A stretch of 64,000 nucleotides of DNA, from positions 3,658,001 to 3,722,000 of the forward strand of contig NZ_CP023689.1 of the NCBI RefSeq assembly GCF_008704715.1, read 5' to 3'. Shown in pieces: positions 60,266 through 64,000 of this stretch. Below the pieces are notes generated by a model. It was not told the origin of the DNA and did not search any database. It saw nothing but the letters and a program-made list of their open reading frames with translations. Positions within the stretch are counted from its first letter, which is position 1. Every line of letters begins with the position of its first letter. The translations under genes and the position numbers were made by a program. This stretch comes from Streptomyces chartreusis (GTDB taxonomy: Bacteria > Actinomycetota > Actinomycetes > Streptomycetales > Streptomycetaceae).

Positions 60266-61365
60266 GGCGTACGTACCTCCTCGTCGGCCCGCTCGATGGC
60301 TTGCGTCCAGCCGGGGCCGAGTCGAAGTTTCTCCCACCCGGCGTCGTCCAGGGCGGCCAGGCGGTCGGCGGTGTCGCGCGCCGGGGGTGCGGCGAGGTCG
60401 CCGGGGACGGTGAGGGTGGCGGCGGCCCACAGGTGGCCGTGCCGGAGACGGTCCCGAACGGGCAGGCCGCGGAGGGTGGCGGAGAGGAACCCGGCGGCGA
60501 AGGCGTCGCCCGCACCGGTGCTCGCCAGGACGTCAACAGCGAGGGCGGGTTCGAAAGTGCCGCGGGCGGGGGCCGCTCCCAGGGGCGCGGGGAACTGCGC
60601 GACCAGCCACGACGAACCCGCAGCCGACACGAATGCGGTAGCCCCCACTCCCCCTTGCTTGACCACCAGCACATGCGGCTCGGGCAACGCCGCACGCACC
60701 GCGTCCGGTCCCCCCGTGATCCCCCAGGCCTCCTCCGCCTCGTCCTCCCCCACGAACACGACGTCGGCGCCGCGCGCCAGTTCCAGCAGCACCCGCGGAC
60801 CGTCGGCGTCACGCCACAGCCCCGATCGGTGGTTCACGTCGAAGGACACGAGCGGGCGCCCCGCACGCGGTGCCATGAGCTCCCGCATCAGGCCGAGACA
60901 GTCCTGGGACAACGCCGCCGTGATTCCCGACAGATGCAGCACCCGCCCCGAACGCACCGCGGCCAGGTCCACGTTCTCGACGGACATCGCCGACGCCGCC
61001 GAACCCGCCCGGTAGTACGCCACCTCGTGCGTGTCCGTCGCCCGGTCGCCCGCCGTGCGGAAGTACACGCCGGTCGGCCGCGCGGCATCCCTCCCCACGG
61101 CCGAGACATCGACGCCGTGGGCCCCGACCGCCTCGACCAGATGGTCCCCGAACCCGTCGGACCCGACCCGGCTCACCCACCGCACGGAGTGCCCCGCGGC
61201 GGCGAGCCCGCAGGCGACGTTGGACTCCGCGCCCCCGATCGCGCGCTCGAACGACGGTACGTCGGCGAGGCGTCCGGGCCGTGAGGGAAGGAACGTGACC
61301 ATGGACTCGCCGAGCGCGACGACATCCACGCCGTCGGGGGCATTGCAGGGTCCGGTGATGGTCAC
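60262..61365 (-). CDS. PfkB-family sugar kinase (2-dehydro-3-deoxygluconate kinase-like)
   Basis: 367 residues: N-terminal VVALGESMVTFLPSRPG and GGAESNVACGLAAAGHSVRW, C-terminal ASTGAGDAFAAGFLSATL with the catalytic Asp of GAGD. The start GTG at 61365 precedes TITGPCNAPDG. Residues about 255-275 (SSWLVAQFPAPLGAAPARG) are extra compared with relatives and are encoded by a dispersed repeat. Substrate unproven; relatives phosphorylate KDG or similar sugars. Confidence 0.9.
   Translation of the reverse strand: MTITGPCNAPDGVDVVALGESMVTFLPSRPGRLADVPSFERAIGGAESNVACGLAAAGHSVRWVSRVGSDGFGDHLVEAVGAHGVDVSAVGRDAARPTGVYFRTAGDRATDTHEVAYYRAGSAASAMSVENVDLAAVRSGRVLHLSGITAALSQDCLGLMRELMAPRAGRPLVSFDVNHRSGLWRDADGPRVLLELARGADVVFVGEDEAEEAWGITGGPDAVRAALPEPHVLVVKQGGVGATAFVSAAGSSWLVAQFPAPLGAAPARGTFEPALAVDVLASTGAGDAFAAGFLSATLRGLPVRDRLRHGHLWAAATLTVPGDLAAPPARDTADRLAALDDAGWEKLRLGPGWTQAIERADEEVRTP
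60581..60624 (-). repeat. Dispersed repeat in frame inside pfkB
   Basis: The minus strand reads GGCTGCGGGTTCGTCGTGGC, then TGGTCGCGCAGTTCCCCGCG, then CCCCT. The last 20 bases (60581-60600) are identical to 29309-29328 and 12290-12309. In pfkB it is read as AAGSSWLVAQFPAPLG without a stop or frameshift. Confidence 0.75.
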
Positions 61366-61410
61366 GATCGTCGTAGCTCCAGGGCTTGTGCGGGTGGATC
61401 GGCGGCTCCG

Positions 61411-61440
61411 TTGACCCGCGGTTGGCCGAGATGTTAGACA
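61411..61440 (+). promoter_or_regulatory. Probable promoter of the deaminase-deacylase genes
   Basis: TTGACC (61411-61416) and TAGACA (61435-61440) are 18 nt apart in the gap between pfkB and the deaminase gene. The expected start would lie just before the inverted repeat at 61457-61482. Confidence 0.45.
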
Positions 61441-61456
61441 GCGGTAAGCGATATAC

Positions 61457-61482
61457 GCAATGGGCGTTGCAGTGAATGCAAC
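61457..61482. promoter_or_regulatory. IclR operator candidate (overlapping inverted repeats)
   Basis: GTTGCA (61466-61471) and TGCAAC (61477-61482) form a 6-bp inverted repeat with a 5-nt spacer. GCAA (61457-61460) with TTGC (61467-61470) forms an overlapping one. The site is in the divergent promoter region and 22 nt before the deaminase ATG. Confidence 0.5.
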
Positions 61483-61503
61483 ACCACAGATCAGGGAGGT
61501 TCC

Positions 61504-62775
61504 ATGAGCAACGAGGCGCTCGCCGGTCTGGCCGAGGAACGCGTCGACCACCGCTTCAAGGGCCTCCCCCCGGACGCCGACTGCCTGACCGTCGCAGAAC
61601 TCACGGCCCAGCGCCGCAACCTCTTCACCGGCGGCTTCGCCACGCCCGTGCTCGCGCTCTCCGCCGAGCGCCTGGAGCACAACCTCGACCTGATGGAGAC
61701 GTACGCCGCCCGGCACGGCCTCGCCTTCGCCCCGCACGGCAAGACCTCCATGGCGCCGCAGCTCTTCCAGCGGCAGATCGAGCACGGCGCCTGGGGCATC
61801 ACGCTCGCCGTGCCGCACCAGGTGCGGGTGGCAAGGGCGTACGGCACCGAGCGGATCTTCCTGGCGAACGAACTGGTCGACGCCGCGGCCCTGCGCTGGA
61901 TCGCGGCCGAGCTCACCGCCGACCCGGCCTTCCGTCTCGTCTGCTACGTCGACTCCGTGCGCGGCGTGGAGCTGATGGACGCGGCGCTGCGCGACGCCGG
62001 CGCGACGCGGCCGGTGGACGTCGTGGTGGAGCTGGCGGCCGGCGAGGGCGCCCGGACGGGCGTCCGCACGGAGGCGGAGTGCGCCGCCGTCGCCGACGCG
62101 GTGGCGGGTGTGTCCACGCTGCGGCTGGTCGGTGTCGCCGGGTACGAGGGCGAGGTCCCGCAGGCGGACCCCGAGCGGGTGCACGCATGGCTGCGCCGGC
62201 TGGTCTCGCTGGCCGTCGAGTTCGACAAGGCGGGCCGGTTCGCGGGCCTGGAGGAGATCGTCGTCAGCGCGGGCGGCAGCGCCTGGTTCGATGCGGTGGC
62301 CGACGTGTTCGCCGAGATCCCCGAACTCTCCGTACCCGTGCTGAAGTTGCTGCGCTCGGGCGCGTACGTCTCGCACGACGACGGCCACTACCGCAAGCTG
62401 ACCCCGTTCAACCGGGTCCCGCAGGAGGGCGCCCTCGAACCCGCCTTCCGGCTGTGGACCCAGGTCGTCTCCCGCCCCTCCCCCGAGCAGGCCTTCGTCA
62501 ACGCGGGCAAGCGGGACGCGGCCTACGACCTCGACCTGCCGTTCGCGCAGGTGGTCCGGCGCGACGGCGCCGAGCGCCCGGCCACCGGCATCTCGGTGAC
62601 CGCCCTGTCCGACCAGCACGCGTGGCTGGCGACGACCGCGGAGGCGGACCTGGAGGTCGGGGACTGGCTCGGGTTGGGGCTGTCGCACCCGTGCACGTCG
62701 TTCGACAAGTGGCAGCTGATCCCCCTCGCCGAGGCGGACGGGACGGTCGTCGACTACATCCGTACGTTCTTCTAG
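61504..62775 (+). CDS. DSD1-like PLP enzyme (D-serine dehydratase / D-amino acid deaminase)
   Basis: 423 residues: alanine-racemase-type N-terminal barrel with PLP lysine K80 (APHGKTSMAP) and a C-terminal D-serine-dehydratase-like domain with zinc ligands H395 and C397 (LSHPCTSF). Fold-type III members deaminate D-serine or D-threonine to 2-oxo acids, or cleave D-threonine. GGGAGGT precedes the ATG. The next gene starts 12 nt after its stop, so the two are co-transcribed. Confidence 0.88.
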   Translation: MSNEALAGLAEERVDHRFKGLPPDADCLTVAELTAQRRNLFTGGFATPVLALSAERLEHNLDLMETYAARHGLAFAPHGKTSMAPQLFQRQIEHGAWGITLAVPHQVRVARAYGTERIFLANELVDAAALRWIAAELTADPAFRLVCYVDSVRGVELMDAALRDAGATRPVDVVVELAAGEGARTGVRTEAECAAVADAVAGVSTLRLVGVAGYEGEVPQADPERVHAWLRRLVSLAVEFDKAGRFAGLEEIVVSAGGSAWFDAVADVFAEIPELSVPVLKLLRSGAYVSHDDGHYRKLTPFNRVPQEGALEPAFRLWTQVVSRPSPEQAFVNAGKRDAAYDLDLPFAQVVRRDGAERPATGISVTALSDQHAWLATTAEADLEVGDWLGLGLSHPCTSFDKWQLIPLAEADGTVVDYIRTFF

Positions 62776-62787
62776 GAGGGGGCGGTC

Positions 62788-64000
62788 GTGGAAGAGCTCG
62801 TCATCCGGGACGCGGAGGTCGTGGACGGCAGCGGAGGTGCGTCCTACCGCGCCGATGTCGTCGTGGACGGCGGCAGGGTCGTCTCGATCGTGCAGGAGGC
62901 CGCCGCGGCCGGCTGCCAGCGGCCGAAGGCGCGCCGGGAGCTGGACGCCGAGGGACTGGTCCTCGCCCCCGGCTTCATCGACATGCACGCCCACAGCGAT
63001 CTGGCGCTGCTGCGCGACCCCGACCACAGCGCGAAGGCCGCGCAGGGCGTCACCCTGGAGGTCATCGGCCAGGACGGCCTGTCGTACGCCCCGGTCGACG
63101 ACCGCACCCTCGCCGAGGTCCGTCGCGCGATCACCGGCTGGAACGGCTTCGGCGACGACATCGACTTCGACTGGCGGACGGTCGGCGAGTACCTGGACCG
63201 GCTCGACCGCGGCATCGCGGTCAACGCCGCGTATCTGATCCCGCAGGGCACGGTCCGTGCGCTCGCCGTCGGCTGGGAGGACCGGGAGGCCACGCCGGAC
63301 GAGCTCGACCGGATGCGCCGGCTGGTCGCGGAGGGCATGGAGCAGGGCGCGGTCGGCCTGTCTTCGGGGCTGACGTACACGCCGGGCATGTACGCCAAGG
63401 ACGCGGAACTGACCGAGCTGTGCCGGGTGGTGGCGTCCTACGGCGGCTACTACTGCCCGCACCACCGCTCCTACGGGGCCGGGGCCCTGGAGGCGTACGA
63501 GGAGATGGTGGCCCTGACCCGGGAGGCGGGCTGCTCCCTGCACCTGGCGCACGCCACCATGAACTTCGGCGTGAACGAGGGCCGGGCGCCGGAGCTGCTG
63601 TCCCTGCTGGACAAGGCGCTCGCCGAGGGCGCCGACATCAGCCTGGACACCTATCCCTACACGCCCGGCTGCACGACGCTGGTCGCCATGCTGCCGAGCT
63701 GGGCGAGCGAGGGCGGCCCGGAGGCGATCCTGGCCCGGCTGGCGGACGACGGGACCGCCGAGCGGATCCGCCACCACATGGAGGTCATCGGAGCCGACGG
63801 CTGCCACGGCGTGCCCATCGAGTGGGACACGATCGAGATCTCGGGGGTCAGCGACCCGGACCTCGTGGACCACGTGGGCCGGACCGTGCGGCAGTCGGCG
63901 GACGCGCGCGGCGAGGCGCCCTGGGTGACCGCCCGCCGGCTGCTCCTTCAGGACCGCCTCGGCTCGACGATCCTCCAGCACGTCGGCCACGAGGAGAACG
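62788..64000 (+). CDS. N-acyl-D-amino-acid deacylase / amidohydrolase (3' end outside window)
   Basis: The GTG at 62788 follows AGGAGGG. The frame is open to the window end (404 codons seen). Motifs: LVLAPGFIDMHAHSDLALLR (metal His pair HxH), VEVI-type stretch TLEVIGQDGLSYAP and LSLDTYPYTPGCT, the D-aminoacylase pattern of the amidohydrolase superfamily. It releases free D-amino acids from N-acyl precursors, the logical supplier of the enzyme upstream. Confidence 0.88.
   Translation, partial: MEELVIRDAEVVDGSGGASYRADVVVDGGRVVSIVQEAAAAGCQRPKARRELDAEGLVLAPGFIDMHAHSDLALLRDPDHSAKAAQGVTLEVIGQDGLSYAPVDDRTLAEVRRAITGWNGFGDDIDFDWRTVGEYLDRLDRGIAVNAAYLIPQGTVRALAVGWEDREATPDELDRMRRLVAEGMEQGAVGLSSGLTYTPGMYAKDAELTELCRVVASYGGYYCPHHRSYGAGALEAYEEMVALTREAGCSLHLAHATMNFGVNEGRAPELLSLLDKALAEGADISLDTYPYTPGCTTLVAMLPSWASEGGPEAILARLADDGTAERIRHHMEVIGADGCHGVPIEWDTIEISGVSDPDLVDHVGRTVRQSADARGEAPWVTARRLLLQDRLGSTILQHVGHEEN

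Noticed and set aside
60262..63990. A 1242-codon open frame on the minus strand across the deaminase and deacylase genes
   Set aside because: Only the final 367 codons (pfkB) are real. The rest is antisense to two clear plus-strand enzymes and is open only because of the high G+C content.

Overview
The window is chromosomal DNA from a Streptomyces-like actinomycete. Base composition is very high in G+C, codon third positions are almost always G or C, GTG starts and 4-nt GTGA/ATGA stop-start overlaps are common, and the gene content is typical of the genus (WhiB-like regulator, SpoIIE-type phosphatase, SigE-family sigma factor, PhoH, DUF402, DUF4245, chitinase with a DasR-like box). The first 34 kb follows the order I recall from the core of the S. 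coelicolor chromosome (glpX, wblI, class I fumarase, fumC, then oxyR, ahpC, ahpD). No rRNA, tRNA, insertion sequence, prophage or CRISPR array was found.

Layout. 1-4.5 kb: isoprenoid (ispH, partial), exonuclease VII (xseA-xseB), a nitroreductase-fold reductase, a DUF4245 protein and GlpX. 4.5-9.1 kb: WhiB-like protein, DUF1707 protein, and two adjacent non-homologous fumarases. 9.1-14.7 kb: DUF402 protein, GAF/PP2C/ATPase phosphatase, class A PBP. 15-19.8 kb: an SPFH plus ribbon-helix-helix operon, then a PadR-ABC transporter operon. 19.9-21.6 kb: an orphan roadblock/DUF4388 trio. 21.7-24 kb: the oxyR / ahpC-ahpD peroxide defence locus. 24-29.1 kb: AI-2E family permease, SLT lytic transglycosylase, PIN-PhoH ATPase, cis-prenyltransferase. 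29.1-30 kb: the longest gene-free stretch, with an intrinsic terminator on the minus strand that belongs to no gene I can see. 30-34.4 kb: single enzymes (AlkZ-like HTH_42 protein, methyltransferase, DinB, GNAT, LLM oxidoreductase, DUF192).

34.4-45.6 kb is a 14-gene minus-strand Tad/Flp pilus locus. It has an uncharacterised Cys-rich protein at its head, CpaB, TadZ, two TadE-like proteins, TadA, TadB, TadC, an embedded histidine kinase/response regulator pair, the Flp pilin, a TadG-like protein, a lipoprotein and an OmpA-domain protein. 45.8-57.4 kb: GH18 chitinase, SigE-type sigma factor with a likely regulator, Nramp-related transporter, two anti-sigma-like ATPase proteins, a large LuxR regulator, an M14 carboxypeptidase and two small related proteins of unknown function. 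57.5-64 kb: a divergent catabolic locus (pfkB-iclR-ridA and gntP against a D-serine-dehydratase-like enzyme and a D-aminoacylase). I read it as a route for using N-acyl-D-amino acids.

The most interesting points are the Tad locus with its own two-component system, the D-amino-acid locus, two known-type Streptomyces dispersed repeats that have become in-frame parts of proteins, and the orphan terminator region near 29.4 kb. Function assignments come from motif recognition by eye. No database search was run.
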